From positions 1 through 64,000 of the forward strand of contig NZ_QRGC01000013.1 of assembly GCF_003448965.1 (NCBI RefSeq): DNA of 64,000 nucleotides, given 5' to 3'. The notes beneath the pieces were generated by a model. The model saw only the letters and a program-made list of their open reading frames with translations, had not been told where the DNA came from and searched no databases. Source of the stretch: Oceanicella sp. SM1341. GTDB taxonomy: Bacteria > Pseudomonadota > Alphaproteobacteria > Rhodobacterales > Rhodobacteraceae. Positions 33,445 to 43,282 of this stretch are shown piece by piece (positions within the stretch are counted from its first letter, which is position 1; every line of letters starts with the position of its first letter). Made by a program: the position numbers and the translations under genes.

Positions 33445-33636
33445 TCGTATCCGGCGGAGCCTTGCGCGGGCCCTGCGCAAAAATTTCCATAACTCACGGA
33501 AAAGGCACGGAAAAACTTTTCGTATATCTCGAATTGTTTTTTTAAGCCCCCGAATAAATGGCGCGTGATCCGTTTGTGAACTGCTGAAAATTCAGGCGAA
33601 ATGAGTTAATGCGCGCGCATGAAATTGGCAGCGCTG
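33445..33636. other. AT-rich gap downstream of dinB
   Basis: About 190 bases of markedly lower GC, with runs such as gaattgttttttt and aaaaactttt. Repeated words ttccgtg occur on the minus strand. I see no reading frame with a ribosome site. The stretch could hold further promoter or operator elements for the small RNA; no dinB terminator is evident. Confidence 0.4.
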
Positions 33637-34887
33637 TCAGCGCAGGGCGCGGCCCTTCAGAATCACGCCGTCGCCGAATCGCGCGCGGATGGCGTCGGCG
33701 GCGCGTTCGACCTTCGCGGCGCGGGCGCTGTCGGGGCGCAGCAGGTCGTCGGCGCGGTCGGCCTCCGCCCCGGGCACCAGGCCGGAGATGCCGACACCGA
33801 TGAGCCGGAAGGGCGCATGCTCCATCTCGCGGGCCAGCAGCGGGGCGGCGGCGGCATAGATGCGGCCGGCGAGCTGGGTGGGGTCGTCGAGCGTGAGCCG
33901 CCGGGTGATGGTGCGGAAATCGGCGCGCTTGAGCTTCAGGGTCACCGTGCGGCCGCCGAGCTCCTTGGCCTTGGCGCGGTCCGAGGTCTTGCCGGCGAGG
34001 CGCCAGAGATGGCCGTCGAGGATCTCCGGGTCGCGCTCGTCGCGCTCGAAGGTGGTCTCGGAGGAGATGCTCTTCACCGCCTCGTGGGGAGTGACGCGCC
34101 GGCGGTCCTCGCCATGGGCGAGCTGCCACAGGCGCAGGCCGCCCTGGCCGTGGCGGCGCATCATGCTCTCCATGCCCTGGCGGCGGATGTCGGCCACGCT
34201 GCGGATGCCCTCGCGCTCCAGCGTGGCGGCGAAGGCGGGGCCCACGCCCCAGATGGCGCGCACCGGCAGGGGCGCGAGGCGGGCGAGCGTCTCGGCCCGG
34301 CCCACCACCGAGAAGCCGCGCGGCTTGTCGAAATCGGAGGCGAGCTTGGCGAGGAACTTGTTGTGCGACAGGCCCACCGAGGCCGAGAGGCCCAGCTCGC
34401 GCTCGATGCGGATGAGCAGCCGGGCCATCATCTCGGCCGGGCTCGCGCGGTGCAGCGCCTCGGTGCCCGAGAGGTCGAGGAAGGCCTCGTCGAGCGAGAG
34501 CGGCTGCACGAGGGGGGTGAGCTCGTCCATCATCGCGCGGATCTGCCGCGAGATCTCGGCGTAGTAGGAGATGCGGGGGCGGATCACCACCGCGTCGGGG
34601 CAGAGGTCGAGCGCCTTGAACATCGGCATGGCCGAGCGCACGCCGCGGATGCGCGCCACGTAGCAGGCGGTGGAGACCACGCCGCGCTTGCCGCCGCCGA
34701 TGATCACCGGCTTGTCGGCAAGCTCCGGCGCGTCGCGCTTTTCCACCGAGGCGTAGAAGGCGTCGCAGTCGAGATGCGCGATGGAGAGGGTGAACAGCTC
34801 GTCATGCGCCGTGCGCCGCGGGCTGCCGCAGGCGGGGCAGCGCGGGCCGGTCGTGCGGGAGCCACAGTCGAGGCAGAGGGCGGGCAT
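33637..34887 (-). CDS. dinB: Y-family DNA polymerase IV with N-terminal zinc ribbon
   Basis: A 416-residue translesion polymerase. A four-cysteine ribbon (CLDCGSRTTGPRCPACGS, ~5-22) precedes the polymerase. The catalytic block IAHLDCDAFYASVEKRDAPE, YYAEISRQIRAMM, QPLSLDEAFLDLSGTEALHR (with the second and third acidic ligands) and SVGLSHNKFLAKLASDFDKP are standard DinB. The little-finger domain follows to ~400. The usual C-terminal clamp-binding peptide is not obvious. The ATG at 34887 lacks a strong ribosome site, but the ribbon starts immediately after it. Confidence 0.94.
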   Translation of the reverse strand: MPALCLDCGSRTTGPRCPACGSPRRTAHDELFTLSIAHLDCDAFYASVEKRDAPELADKPVIIGGGKRGVVSTACYVARIRGVRSAMPMFKALDLCPDAVVIRPRISYYAEISRQIRAMMDELTPLVQPLSLDEAFLDLSGTEALHRASPAEMMARLLIRIERELGLSASVGLSHNKFLAKLASDFDKPRGFSVVGRAETLARLAPLPVRAIWGVGPAFAATLEREGIRSVADIRRQGMESMMRRHGQGGLRLWQLAHGEDRRRVTPHEAVKSISSETTFERDERDPEILDGHLWRLAGKTSDRAKAKELGGRTVTLKLKRADFRTITRRLTLDDPTQLAGRIYAAAAPLLAREMEHAPFRLIGVGISGLVPGAEADRADDLLRPDSARAAKVERAADAIRARFGDGVILKGRALR

Positions 34888-34950
34888 GGGTCCGGGTCAC
34901 CTTGGGGGGCTGGGGGCCGATCATACCGCCGGCCCCGGGGCGCGGAAAGC

Positions 34951-36822
34951 CTATTCGGCGGCCGCGTCCGCCCCCTCCATGCCGATGAACCCGCCGGACT
35001 GCCGGGCCCAGAACCCGGCGTAGAGCCCGCCGCGCTCCAGCAGTTCCGCGTGGCTGCCCTGCTCGGCGATGCGCCCGTCATCGAGCACCACGATGCGGTC
35101 CATGTGCGCGATGGTCGAGAGCCGGTGCGCGATGGCGATCACGGTGCGGCCCTCCATCAGCCCCTCGAGGGCGGATTGCACCGAGGCCTCGGTCTCGGAA
35201 TCGAGCGCCGAGGTGGCCTCGTCGAGCACCAGCACCGGGGCGTCCTTGAGGATGGCGCGGGCCAGCGCGATGCGCTGGCGTTGGCCGCCGGAGAGCTTGA
35301 CCCCGCGCTCGCCGAGGAAGGCGTCGTAGCCGGCGCGGCCGGAGGGGTCGCGCAGGTCGTGGATGAAATCGTCGGCATCGGCTAGGCGGGCGGCCCGGCG
35401 CGCGGCCTCGGGGCCGGCTTCGGGGTCGCCGTAGAGGATGTTGTCGAGGGCGGAGCGGTTGAACATCGAGGTGTCCTGCCGGACCATGGCGATCTGCCGG
35501 CGCAGCCCGTCCTGGGTGAGGGTGGCGATGTCCTGCCCGTCGAGCGTGATGCGGCCCTCCTCGATCTCGTAGAGCCGCAGCATCAGGGCGAGGGCGGTGG
35601 ACTTGCCGGCGCCGGAGCGGCCGACCAGCGCAACCTTCTCGCCCGGGGCGATGGCGAGGGAGAAATCCTCGAGGCCGCCGCCGCCCTCCGAAGTGTGGCG
35701 GCCGTAGCGGAAGGTGACGTGCTCGAAGGAAACCGCGCCGCGGGCGCGGCCGGGGTCGGTGGCGCCGGGGCGGTCGGTGATGGTGTGGGCGGGGGTGAGG
35801 GTGCGGATACCGTCCTCGATCTCGCCGATGTTGGAGAAGATCTCCATCGCGGTGAAGGAGATCCAGCCCGACATCTGCGCGAGCCGGGTGGAGATCATCC
35901 CGGCCACGGCGATATCGCCCGCGCTGGCGGCGCCCGCGCTCCACAGCCACAGCACCGTGCCCACCAGCATCACCGGCAGCAGGCCCGAGAGGAACATCAG
36001 AAACAGCCGGAAGGTGCCCGCCAGCCGCCCGAAGGCGAGCGCGGTGCGGCGGAACTCGGTGACGGCGCGGCTCGCCGCCTCCTCCTCGCGCGTGGAATGG
36101 GCGAAGAGCTTCACCGTGGCCATGTTGGAGAGCGTGTCGACCACCTGGCCGCTGAGGGCCGCCCGGGCCGCGGCCCGCGCCTTCGCGCGCACCCGGATGC
36201 GCGGCAGGAACCAGCGGATGAGCAGCGCATAGGCCGCCATCCACACCAGCAGCACCGCGGCGAGGCCCCAGCCGATGCCGCCCATCATCGCCACCGCCCC
36301 CACCACGCTGGCGAGGCCGAAGACGAGGGCGTTGCAGGTCTCGTTCACCACCGAGGTGGCGGCGTTCGCGGTCTGCATCTGCTTCTGGGCGAGGCGGCCG
36401 GCGAAGTCATTGTCGAAGAAGGTGAGGGACTGGCCCAGCGTGTGCCGGTGCAGGCGGATGAGCACCATCGGCAGCAGCCCCGGCCCGATGGCGAGCGAGG
36501 AGAACAGCGCCCCGAGCGACACCAGCGCCGGGCGCAGCAGCGCGAAGAACAGCGCCGCACCCACCACCAGCCAAAGGTGCTCGGTGAAGAAGGCCTGCGG
36601 CCCCGCGGCGGCCGCCCGGTCGATCACCGCGCCGATGACAAAGGCCGCCGCCACCTCGGCCACGCCGGTGAGCAGCGAGACGAAGGCGGCGACGCCGATC
36701 ACCGGCAGCGCCCCTTTCAGGGCCCAGATCGCGAAGGCGCCGAAGCCGCGCGGCGGCGGGCCGTCGGCGGGGGCGAGCGGGTCGAACAGGGTTTCGAAGA
36801 AACGGAAGAACACGGTCGGCAT
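34951..36822 (-). CDS. ABC exporter, fused membrane and ATPase domains (second of a pair)
   Basis: A 623-residue half-exporter with six membrane helices (~35-330) and an ATPase domain (~370-610): Walker A GRSGAGKSTALALMLRLYEI, signature KLSGGQRQRIALARAILKD, Walker B PVLVLDEATSALDSETEA. The head VFFRFFETLFDPLAPADGP matches that of its neighbour (MFRFFENLIDPFAPYPERT), and both proteins end in GGLYAGFWARQSGGFIG. They are duplicated genes and may act as a heterodimer. The ATG at 36822 has only a short-spaced GGAG. The substrate is unknown. Confidence 0.93.
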   Translation of the reverse strand: MPTVFFRFFETLFDPLAPADGPPPRGFGAFAIWALKGALPVIGVAAFVSLLTGVAEVAAAFVIGAVIDRAAAAGPQAFFTEHLWLVVGAALFFALLRPALVSLGALFSSLAIGPGLLPMVLIRLHRHTLGQSLTFFDNDFAGRLAQKQMQTANAATSVVNETCNALVFGLASVVGAVAMMGGIGWGLAAVLLVWMAAYALLIRWFLPRIRVRAKARAAARAALSGQVVDTLSNMATVKLFAHSTREEEAASRAVTEFRRTALAFGRLAGTFRLFLMFLSGLLPVMLVGTVLWLWSAGAASAGDIAVAGMISTRLAQMSGWISFTAMEIFSNIGEIEDGIRTLTPAHTITDRPGATDPGRARGAVSFEHVTFRYGRHTSEGGGGLEDFSLAIAPGEKVALVGRSGAGKSTALALMLRLYEIEEGRITLDGQDIATLTQDGLRRQIAMVRQDTSMFNRSALDNILYGDPEAGPEAARRAARLADADDFIHDLRDPSGRAGYDAFLGERGVKLSGGQRQRIALARAILKDAPVLVLDEATSALDSETEASVQSALEGLMEGRTVIAIAHRLSTIAHMDRIVVLDDGRIAEQGSHAELLERGGLYAGFWARQSGGFIGMEGADAAAE

Positions 36823-36961
36823 ACTCCGGGGCGGCCCCCGGGTGCATCCGGTCTGCCCGCCATTGGCCGACCACCCGGACAGGGCCGCGGGCCGGCGAAG
36901 GGAAGGAGGGCCGTCCGCGCCCCGGGGCGGGGGCGGGCGGCCCTTGGAGACAGATAGCGCC

Positions 36962-38818
36962 TCACTCGGCGGCGTCGACACCCGCCGCGGGTTCGAGCCC
37001 GATGAAGCCGCCGGACTGCCGGGCCCAGAAACCGGCGTAGAGCCCGCCCCGGGACAGCAGCTCGGCATGGCTGCCCTGTTCGGCGATGTGCCCGCCGTCC
37101 ATCACCACGATCCGGTCCATCTGGGCGATGGTGGAGAGACGGTGGGCGATGGCGATCACCGTCTTGCCCTCCATCACGCGGTAGAGCGTGTCCTGGATCG
37201 CGGCCTCGACCTCGGAGTCGAGCGCGGAGGTGGCCTCGTCGAGCACCAGGACGGGAGCATCCTTCAGGATCACGCGCGCCAATGCAATTCTCTGGCGCTG
37301 GCCGCCGGAGAGCTTCACGCCGCGCTCGCCCACCTGCACGTCGTAGCCGGTGCGGCCGTGCGGGTCGCGCAGGGAGGTGATGAATTCATGCGCCTCCGCC
37401 CGTTGCGCCGCGGCGATCACCTCCTCCATGCGGGCCTCGGGCCGGCCGTAGAGGATGTTGTCGCGCACCGAGCGGTGCAGGAGCGAGCTGTCCTGGGTGA
37501 CCATGCCGATCTGGCGGCGCAGGCTGTCCTGGGTCACCGCGTCGATCGGCTGGCCGTCGATGAGGATGCGCCCGCCCTCCACGTCATGGAAGCGCATGAG
37601 CAGGTTCACCAGCGTGGACTTGCCCGCCCCCGAGCGGCCGACGAGGCCGATCTTCTCGCCCGGTGCGATGGTGAGGGACACCCGGTCGAGCCCGCCGCGG
37701 CCCTTGCCGTAATGGTGGCTCACCGCGTCGAAGCGGATCTCGCCGCGGCTCACGGCGAGGGCCGGGGCGGCGGGCGCATCGGTCACGCCATGCGGCACCT
37801 TCAGGCTGTCGAGCGATTCGCGGATCACGCCGGCATGCTCGAACAGCCGGATGGTCACCCACATGATCCAGCCGGTCATGCCGTTGAGCCGCAGGGTGAG
37901 GGCGGAGGCCGCCGCCACCTCGCCCACGGTCACGGTGCCGAGCTGCCAGAGCCAGATGCCCGGCCCCACCACGCCCACGATGAGCAGGCCGTTGAGCAGC
38001 TGCAGCCCCAGCGACATCGTGGTCATCAGCCGCATGAAACGCAGGAAGCGCAGCCGCAGGCGCTTCATGGCGGAGAGGGCGTAGGCCTCCTCCCGCGCGC
38101 CATGGGCGAAGAGCTTCACCGTGTCCATGTTGGTGTAGGCGTCCACCACCCGGCCGGTGACCGCCGAGCGCCCGCGCGACAGCCGCTCCGAGGCCTCGCC
38201 CACCCGCGGCGCCACCCGGCGCACGAAGGCGATGTAGAGCACCACCCAGACCGCGAGCGGCAGGGCGAGGCGCCAGTCGATGCCGCTGAGGATCATCAGC
38301 GCGCCGAGCACATAGGCGGTGGCATACCAGATGCCCTCCATCGCCATGAAGGAGGCATCCTCCACCGCCGGGCCGATCTGCATCACCCGGTTGGCGAGCC
38401 GGCCGGCGAAATCGTTCTGGAAGAAGCTCACCGACTGGCCGAGCAGGTGCTTGTGCGCCCGCCAGCGCGCCTCGGCCTGCAGGTTTCCCGCCAGCGTCTG
38501 GTTCAGCAGCGCCATGTTGAGGGTGTGCATTATCGGGCGCAGGAACAGGATGAACAGCGCCGCCAGCAGCACCTCGAGCCCGTGCAGCGACCAGAAGGCA
38601 TCGGGGCCCGCATCCGACATCAGGTCGAAGATGCGGCCGGAGTAGAAGATCAGCCCCGTCTCCATGAAGGCGACCACGAGCCCGGTGCAGGCCATCACCG
38701 CGAGCAGCTTGCGGTAGCCGCGCAGGTGGGTCCACAGGAACGGCCAGAGCCGCCCGGGGGGCGTGCGCTCGGGGTAGGGCGCGAAGGGATCGATCAGGTT
38801 TTCGAAGAACCGGAACAT
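36962..38818 (-). CDS. ABC exporter, fused membrane and ATPase domains (first of a pair)
   Basis: A 618-residue half-exporter, upstream partner of the gene that follows after 139 bases. Six membrane helices (~35-330) are followed by an ATPase domain: GRSGAGKSTLVNLLMRFHDV, KLSGGQRQRIALARVILKDA, VLDEATSALDSEVEAAIQ, and VIAIAHRLSTIAQMDRIVV. All catalytic motifs are intact in both partners, unlike many heterodimeric exporters where one site decays. The pair lies between dinB and the divergent hemF. Lipid, peptide or drug export are all possible. Confidence 0.93.
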   Translation of the reverse strand: MFRFFENLIDPFAPYPERTPPGRLWPFLWTHLRGYRKLLAVMACTGLVVAFMETGLIFYSGRIFDLMSDAGPDAFWSLHGLEVLLAALFILFLRPIMHTLNMALLNQTLAGNLQAEARWRAHKHLLGQSVSFFQNDFAGRLANRVMQIGPAVEDASFMAMEGIWYATAYVLGALMILSGIDWRLALPLAVWVVLYIAFVRRVAPRVGEASERLSRGRSAVTGRVVDAYTNMDTVKLFAHGAREEAYALSAMKRLRLRFLRFMRLMTTMSLGLQLLNGLLIVGVVGPGIWLWQLGTVTVGEVAAASALTLRLNGMTGWIMWVTIRLFEHAGVIRESLDSLKVPHGVTDAPAAPALAVSRGEIRFDAVSHHYGKGRGGLDRVSLTIAPGEKIGLVGRSGAGKSTLVNLLMRFHDVEGGRILIDGQPIDAVTQDSLRRQIGMVTQDSSLLHRSVRDNILYGRPEARMEEVIAAAQRAEAHEFITSLRDPHGRTGYDVQVGERGVKLSGGQRQRIALARVILKDAPVLVLDEATSALDSEVEAAIQDTLYRVMEGKTVIAIAHRLSTIAQMDRIVVMDGGHIAEQGSHAELLSRGGLYAGFWARQSGGFIGLEPAAGVDAAE

Positions 38819-39194
38819 GGAAAGGCCTCGATGGAACTGCGTGCCCCGGAGGCGGACGGCAGGCGGATGACGGACGAGGCCTGCGGGCCGGATGCGGGAC
38901 GGGACGTCGGAAATTGCCTGGAAGCAGGCCCGGCGCGCGGCCCGGTGCGGGCGGCGGGACGCCGGGGGCGACAGATGAAACGGGCCGGCGCGCGGGCGCT
39001 GGCCGGGCTCTCATCGATATGTCGGTGCGATCCGTGGCTGCATGAATGGCCTCCCTTGCAGGCGGTCAGGCCCGTTTCGATGCCCGATTCGGCCCCGCGT
39101 GTCCAGAGTTTTGTCGACAGTTCCGGCCGGGGGCCAAGTTCTGCTGGCGTCGGGCGGCGGATGCTGCATAACGGCGGCAAACGTGGAGGGCATG
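38819..39194. other. Divergent gap between ABC exporter and hemF
   Basis: About 375 bases separating two divergent genes. The half near hemF is less GC-rich and includes a GANTC site (GATTC at about 39086). I found no promoter pair with correct spacing and no FNR-type palindrome that would explain hemF control. Confidence 0.45.
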
Positions 39195-40085
39195 ATGACC
39201 GACGAGTTCACCGACCGCAAAACCCGCGCCGCCGGCTGGTTCGAGAGCCTGCGCGACCGGATCACCGCCGCCTTCGAGGCGCTGGAGGACGCGCAGGACA
39301 GCGGGCCGCACGCCGGCCTCGCGCCCGGGCGCTTCACGCTGCGCGAGACGAAGCGCGACAGCGAGGACGGCTCGGACGCGGGCGGCGGCGTGATGGCGGT
39401 GATGCGCGAGGGCCGGCTGTTCGAGAAGGTGGGGGTGAACATCTCCACCGTGCACGGCAGCCTCGGCCAGGCGGCGCAGCGCAGCCTCTCGGCGCGCGGC
39501 GTGCCGGGGCTGGAGGAGGACCCGCGCTTCTGGGCCTCGGGCATCAGCCTGGTGGCGCACATGCGCTCGCCACGCTGCCCGGCGGTGCACATGAACACCC
39601 GGATGTTCTGGACGCCGGGCGCCTGGTGGTTTGGCGGCGGGGCCGACCTCAACCCGATGGTGGAAGTGCCCGAGGACACCGCCTTCTTCCACGACCGGCT
39701 GCGCGAGGCCTGCGAGGCGCATGACGCGGGCTATTACCCGCGGTTCAAGGCCTGGGCGGACGAGTATTTCATGATCCGGCACTGGAAGGAGGCCCGCGGC
39801 GTGGGCGGGATCTTCTACGACGATCTGTGCACGGGGGACTGGGAGGCGGATTTTGCCTTCACCCAGGACGTGGGCCGGGCCTTCCTCGCCGCCTTCCTGC
39901 CGCTCACCGAGAAGCACATGCACGAGAGCTGGACCGAGGCGGAACGGGAGTGGCAGCTGGTGCGCCGCGGGCGCTACGCCGAGTTCAACCTGGTCTATGA
40001 CCGGGGCACGAAATTCGGGCTGGAGACCGGGCACAACCCCGAGGCGGTGCTGATGTCGCTGCCGCCGGTGGCGAAATGGCCCTGA
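39195..40085 (+). CDS. hemF: Oxygen-dependent coproporphyrinogen III oxidase
   Basis: A 296-residue enzyme of haem and (bacterio)chlorophyll synthesis that oxidatively decarboxylates coproporphyrinogen III to protoporphyrinogen IX using O2. Signature blocks are NISTVHGSLGQAAQRSLSAR, CPAVHMNTRMFWTPGAWWF, WWFGGGADLNPMVEVPED, GGIFYDDLCTGDWEADFAF and RYAEFNLVYDRGTKFGLETG. Two ATGs are adjacent; I use 39195 because GGAGG is 5 bases before it, while 39192 would be too close. Confidence 0.97.
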   Translation: MTDEFTDRKTRAAGWFESLRDRITAAFEALEDAQDSGPHAGLAPGRFTLRETKRDSEDGSDAGGGVMAVMREGRLFEKVGVNISTVHGSLGQAAQRSLSARGVPGLEEDPRFWASGISLVAHMRSPRCPAVHMNTRMFWTPGAWWFGGGADLNPMVEVPEDTAFFHDRLREACEAHDAGYYPRFKAWADEYFMIRHWKEARGVGGIFYDDLCTGDWEADFAFTQDVGRAFLAAFLPLTEKHMHESWTEAEREWQLVRRGRYAEFNLVYDRGTKFGLETGHNPEAVLMSLPPVAKWP

Positions 40086-40326
40086 GGCACCGGCCCGCTG
40101 CCATGCGGAGCGCTGGCGCGCATTCCTCCTGAGCTCCGGCTGGCGCCTGCGCATGTGCGGCGGCGGGCGCCGCCGCACGGGGGCGAAGGGGGCGCCGCCC
40201 GGGCTTGCAGGGGCGGTAGACCGCCGCGCTCCGGTGTGCGCAGGGCGACAGGGTACCGCCCGGGCCGCGCGGGGCGGCAGCTCGCCGCCTGAGCCGAGAA
40301 GGGCGGTGGAGGTCGCCCGCAGCGCG

Positions 40327-40611
40327 TCAGAGACTGTCCATCTTCTGGGCGAGGCGGATGTCGAGATCGGTCAGCCCGTCGGCGTCATGGGTGGAGAGGG
40401 TGACCTCCACGGTCTTGTAGACGTTGCTCCACTCCGGGTGGTGGTTGAGCTTTTCCGCCCAGAGCGCCACGCGGGTCATCCAGCCGAAGGCCTGGACGAA
40501 ATTGTCGAACTCGAAGGTCTTCGTGATGGCGTCGCGGCCCTCGACCTCGTTCCAGCCCTTCTCCAGCAGCGGGGCGAGGGCGGTTTCGCGATTGGTGAGT
40601 TTCTCAGGCAT
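40327..40611 (-). CDS. Pterin-4a-carbinolamine dehydratase
   Basis: A 94-residue PCD/DCoH-fold enzyme that recycles the pterin cofactor after aromatic amino-acid hydroxylation. The signature is [20 protein letters not shown], preceded by [20 protein letters not shown]. There is no phenylalanine hydroxylase nearby, so a role in pterin or molybdopterin handling is also possible. The ATG at 40611 overlaps the stop of the upstream acyltransferase-like gene by 8 bases. Confidence 0.95.
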   Translation of the reverse strand: MPEKLTNRETALAPLLEKGWNEVEGRDAITKTFEFDNFVQAFGWMTRVALWAEKLNHHPEWSNVYKTVEVTLSTHDADGLTDLDIRLAQKMDSL

Positions 40612-41794
40612 CGCCCTGTTGTCCTTTCCGGAATGGTCCGTATTCGGTGAGCACCTCGATCTCGTGGTCGATCGCGTCGCGCTCCGCCTCGAGATATTGC
40701 TCGACGGCGTGGCGGAACGAGGGGTTGGAGATCCAGTGCATGGAATGGGTGGTGACCGGCATGTAGCCGCGCGCCAGCTTGTGGTCGCCCTGCGCGCCGG
40801 CCTCGACCCGGGCGAGGCCGTGCGCGATGGCGAAGTCGATGGCGCGGTAGTAGCACAGCTCGAAATGCAGGCAGGGGATTTCCTCGGTGCAGCCCCAGTA
40901 GCGGCCGTAGAGCGTGTTGCGGCCGAGGAAGTTGAGCGCGCCGGCCACCGGCTCGCCGTCGCGGCTGGCGAGGAAGAGCAGGGCATCGTCGCGCAGCCGC
41001 TCCTGCACCAGGTCGAAGAAGGCGCGGGTGAGGTAGGGGCGGCCCCATTTCCGGCTGCCGGTGTCCTGGTAGAAGGTCCAGAACGCGTCCCAGTGCTCGG
41101 GGCGCAGGGCGTCGCCGGTCAGGATCTCCACCTCGCCGCCGAAGGCATCGGCGGTGGTGCGCTCCTTGCGGATCTGCTTGCGCTTGCGCGAGGAGAGCTC
41201 GGCGAGGAAGGCGGTGAAGTCGGCGTAGCCGCGGTTTTCCCAGTGGAACTGCTGCGAGCTGCGCGCGAGCAGGCCCTGGGCGGCGCCGGCCTCGAGCTCG
41301 TCCTCGGTGCAGAAGGTGACATGCATCGAGGAGAGGCCGTTGGAATCGCACAGTTGCTTGGCGCCCTGCAGCAGGGCGGCGCGGGCGATCTCCTCCGTCG
41401 GCCCCGGCAGGGCGAGCAGGCGGCGGCCGGTGGCGGGGGTGAAGGGCACGGCGGATTGCAGCTTGGGGTAATACTCGCCCCCCGCCTGCTCGAAGGCATG
41501 CGCCCAGTTGTGGTCGAAGATGTACTCGCCCTGGCTGTGGCTCTTGGCATAGAGCGGCATCACCCCGATCACCCGGCCCGCGTGGCGGGCGACGAGATGG
41601 CGCGGCTGCCAGCCGGAGCGGCGGCCCACCGAGCCGCTGTCCTCGAGCGCCGCGAGGAAGCGGTGCGTGGTGAAGGGGTCGGCCGGGCGACCGCCGGCCA
41701 GGGCCTCGGGGCAGGCGCAGGCGTCCCACTCGGCTGCCGGGATCTCCGACAGGCCGGTGAGCACCGTGACCTCGATGTTCGTGGAGCCGTCCAT
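40604..41794 (-). CDS. GNAT/FemAB-like N-acyltransferase (DUF482 type)
   Basis: A 396-residue protein of the peptidoglycan-biosynthesis/DUF482 family, which has two tandem GNAT folds. Typical blocks are [80 protein letters not shown] and [20 protein letters not shown]. The real substrate is not known for the family. It starts three bases after the phosphodiesterase stop and overlaps the pterin dehydratase start, so the three form an operon. Confidence 0.9.
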   Translation of the reverse strand: MDGSTNIEVTVLTGLSEIPAAEWDACACPEALAGGRPADPFTTHRFLAALEDSGSVGRRSGWQPRHLVARHAGRVIGVMPLYAKSHSQGEYIFDHNWAHAFEQAGGEYYPKLQSAVPFTPATGRRLLALPGPTEEIARAALLQGAKQLCDSNGLSSMHVTFCTEDELEAGAAQGLLARSSQQFHWENRGYADFTAFLAELSSRKRKQIRKERTTADAFGGEVEILTGDALRPEHWDAFWTFYQDTGSRKWGRPYLTRAFFDLVQERLRDDALLFLASRDGEPVAGALNFLGRNTLYGRYWGCTEEIPCLHFELCYYRAIDFAIAHGLARVEAGAQGDHKLARGYMPVTTHSMHWISNPSFRHAVEQYLEAERDAIDHEIEVLTEYGPFRKGQQGDA

Positions 41795-41797
41795 TGC

Positions 41798-42586
41798 CTA
41801 TGACTTGGGTGCCGGGGCGGCGAGGTCAATGGCCGCGGCGTAGGATTCGAAGGTGATGTTTGCTGCAATGCGGCGGGCGGCCTTTTCCTCGGCGCGCGAG
41901 CGGATGGTCCAGCACAGGATCGGCACGCCGCGGGACTGCAGCCGGGCCACCGGGGGCGTGTCGAGGGCGGCGTGGTGGTGCGAGATGAAGCACGCCCCGA
42001 CCCGGTCGAAATCGGCGATCGCGGTGAGGTCGTCGCAGCGCGCCCGGTCGGTGCCCGGCCAGTCCTGCGGGGTGAAGCGGCAGGTGGTGAGGCCGCGGGG
42101 GCGCGACGGCGCTGCCTCGGCGAGGGCGGCGACGGCATGGGGATTGAAGGACATGAGCGCCACCGGGCCCTGGTAGGCGCCGAGCAGGGCGGCGGCCCGG
42201 GCCTCGAGCGCGCCGGTGTCGGGGCCGAGGCAGCCGGTCTGATCCTTGATCTCGACCAGCAGCGGCACCCGGCCGGCGACCAGCGAGAGGATCTCGGCGA
42301 AGCGCGGGATGGTCTCGCTGCTGTCGGTGAGCGGGATGCGGGTGAGCTCGGCGGTGCTGCGCTGCGTCACGGGCCCTGCCTCGGGGGTGAGGCGGTCGAG
42401 CGTGTCGTCGTGGAAGACCATCGCCTCGCCGTCGGCGGAGAGCTGCAGATCGATCTCGATGCCGTAGCCGGCGGCGATGGCGGCGGAGACGGCGGCGCGG
42501 GAATTCTCGATGCGGTGGCGGCTGCGGTCGTGCAGGGCGCGGTGGGCGATGGGACGGGTCAGGAAACTGTCCGGAAGATCGGCCAT
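41798..42586 (-). CDS. Glycerophosphodiester phosphodiesterase
   Basis: A 262-residue TIM-barrel GDPD that hydrolyses deacylated phospholipids to glycerol-3-phosphate and an alcohol. Active-site blocks are PIAHRALHDRSRHRIENSRA (His, Arg, Glu-Asn), GYGIEIDLQLSADGEAMVFH (metal-binding E-x-D) and the second histidine in FHDDTLDRLTPEAG. VPLLVEIKDQTG holds the late glutamate and lysine. No signal peptide is seen, so it works in the cytoplasm. It heads a three-gene minus-strand operon. Confidence 0.95.
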   Translation of the reverse strand: MADLPDSFLTRPIAHRALHDRSRHRIENSRAAVSAAIAAGYGIEIDLQLSADGEAMVFHDDTLDRLTPEAGPVTQRSTAELTRIPLTDSSETIPRFAEILSLVAGRVPLLVEIKDQTGCLGPDTGALEARAAALLGAYQGPVALMSFNPHAVAALAEAAPSRPRGLTTCRFTPQDWPGTDRARCDDLTAIADFDRVGACFISHHHAALDTPPVARLQSRGVPILCWTIRSRAEEKAARRIAANITFESYAAAIDLAAPAPKS

Positions 42587-42730
42587 TCGGAGGCTCCGGG
42601 AGTGGGGGAGGGGCCGGGGAGCCGCCGCGGCGGGCGGTGGCTCCGCGTGCTGTTCTGCGTGGGACGGGCGCGGCCAGGGCGCCGGGGCGGCCCGGGAGCG
42701 GGGCTCCCGGGCGGGGGCAGGATGCCCCGG

Positions 42731-43192
42731 TCAGGCGATTCGGAACACCCCCTCCACCTCGACCGCGACGCCGAGGGGCAGCGAGGCGCAGCCCACCGCG
42801 GCGCGGGCATGGCGGCCACGGTCGCCGAAGACCTCGACCATCAGGTCGGAGGCGCCGTTGATCACCGCCGGATGGTCGGTGAAACCGGGGGTGGCGTTCA
42901 CGAAGCCGGTGAGCTTGACCACCTGCACGAGGCGGGAGAGATCGCCGCCGCAGGCCGCGCGGAGCTGGGCGATGAGCGCCAGCGCGCAGGCCTTCGCCGC
43001 CTCCTGGCCCTCGGCCACGCTCACCGTGTCACCCAGAGTGCCGGTGATGAGCCCGTCGTCGTTGCGGGAGATCTGGCCGGAGATGTAGACCATGCCGCCG
43101 GCCACCACGTAGGGCACGTAGTTTGCCGCCGGGGCGGGGGCTTCGGGCAGGGTGATGCCGAGCTCGGCGAGCCGCGCTTCGAATGTGCTCAT
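42731..43192 (-). CDS. RidA/YjgF-family protein
   Basis: A 153-residue enamine/imine deaminase-family protein. It belongs to the longer subgroup (MSTFEARLAELGITLPEAPA, NYVPYVVAGGMVYISGQISR, GQEAAKACALALIAQLRAAC, VVKLTGFVNATPGFTDHPAV). The classical catalytic arginine position near the C-terminus is occupied by the GDRGRHARAAVGCASLPLGV block, which keeps an arginine. GAGGA lies 9 bases before the ATG. Confidence 0.92.
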   Translation of the reverse strand: MSTFEARLAELGITLPEAPAPAANYVPYVVAGGMVYISGQISRNDDGLITGTLGDTVSVAEGQEAAKACALALIAQLRAACGGDLSRLVQVVKLTGFVNATPGFTDHPAVINGASDLMVEVFGDRGRHARAAVGCASLPLGVAVEVEGVFRIA

Positions 43193-43282
43193 GGATTTGG
43201 GTCCTCGTCCGTATAGCGGTGCGCCGGCCCCGCTGCCGGGGCCGGGCCCGGAGGGGCGGCGCCCCCCCGTGCGGACGGGAGC

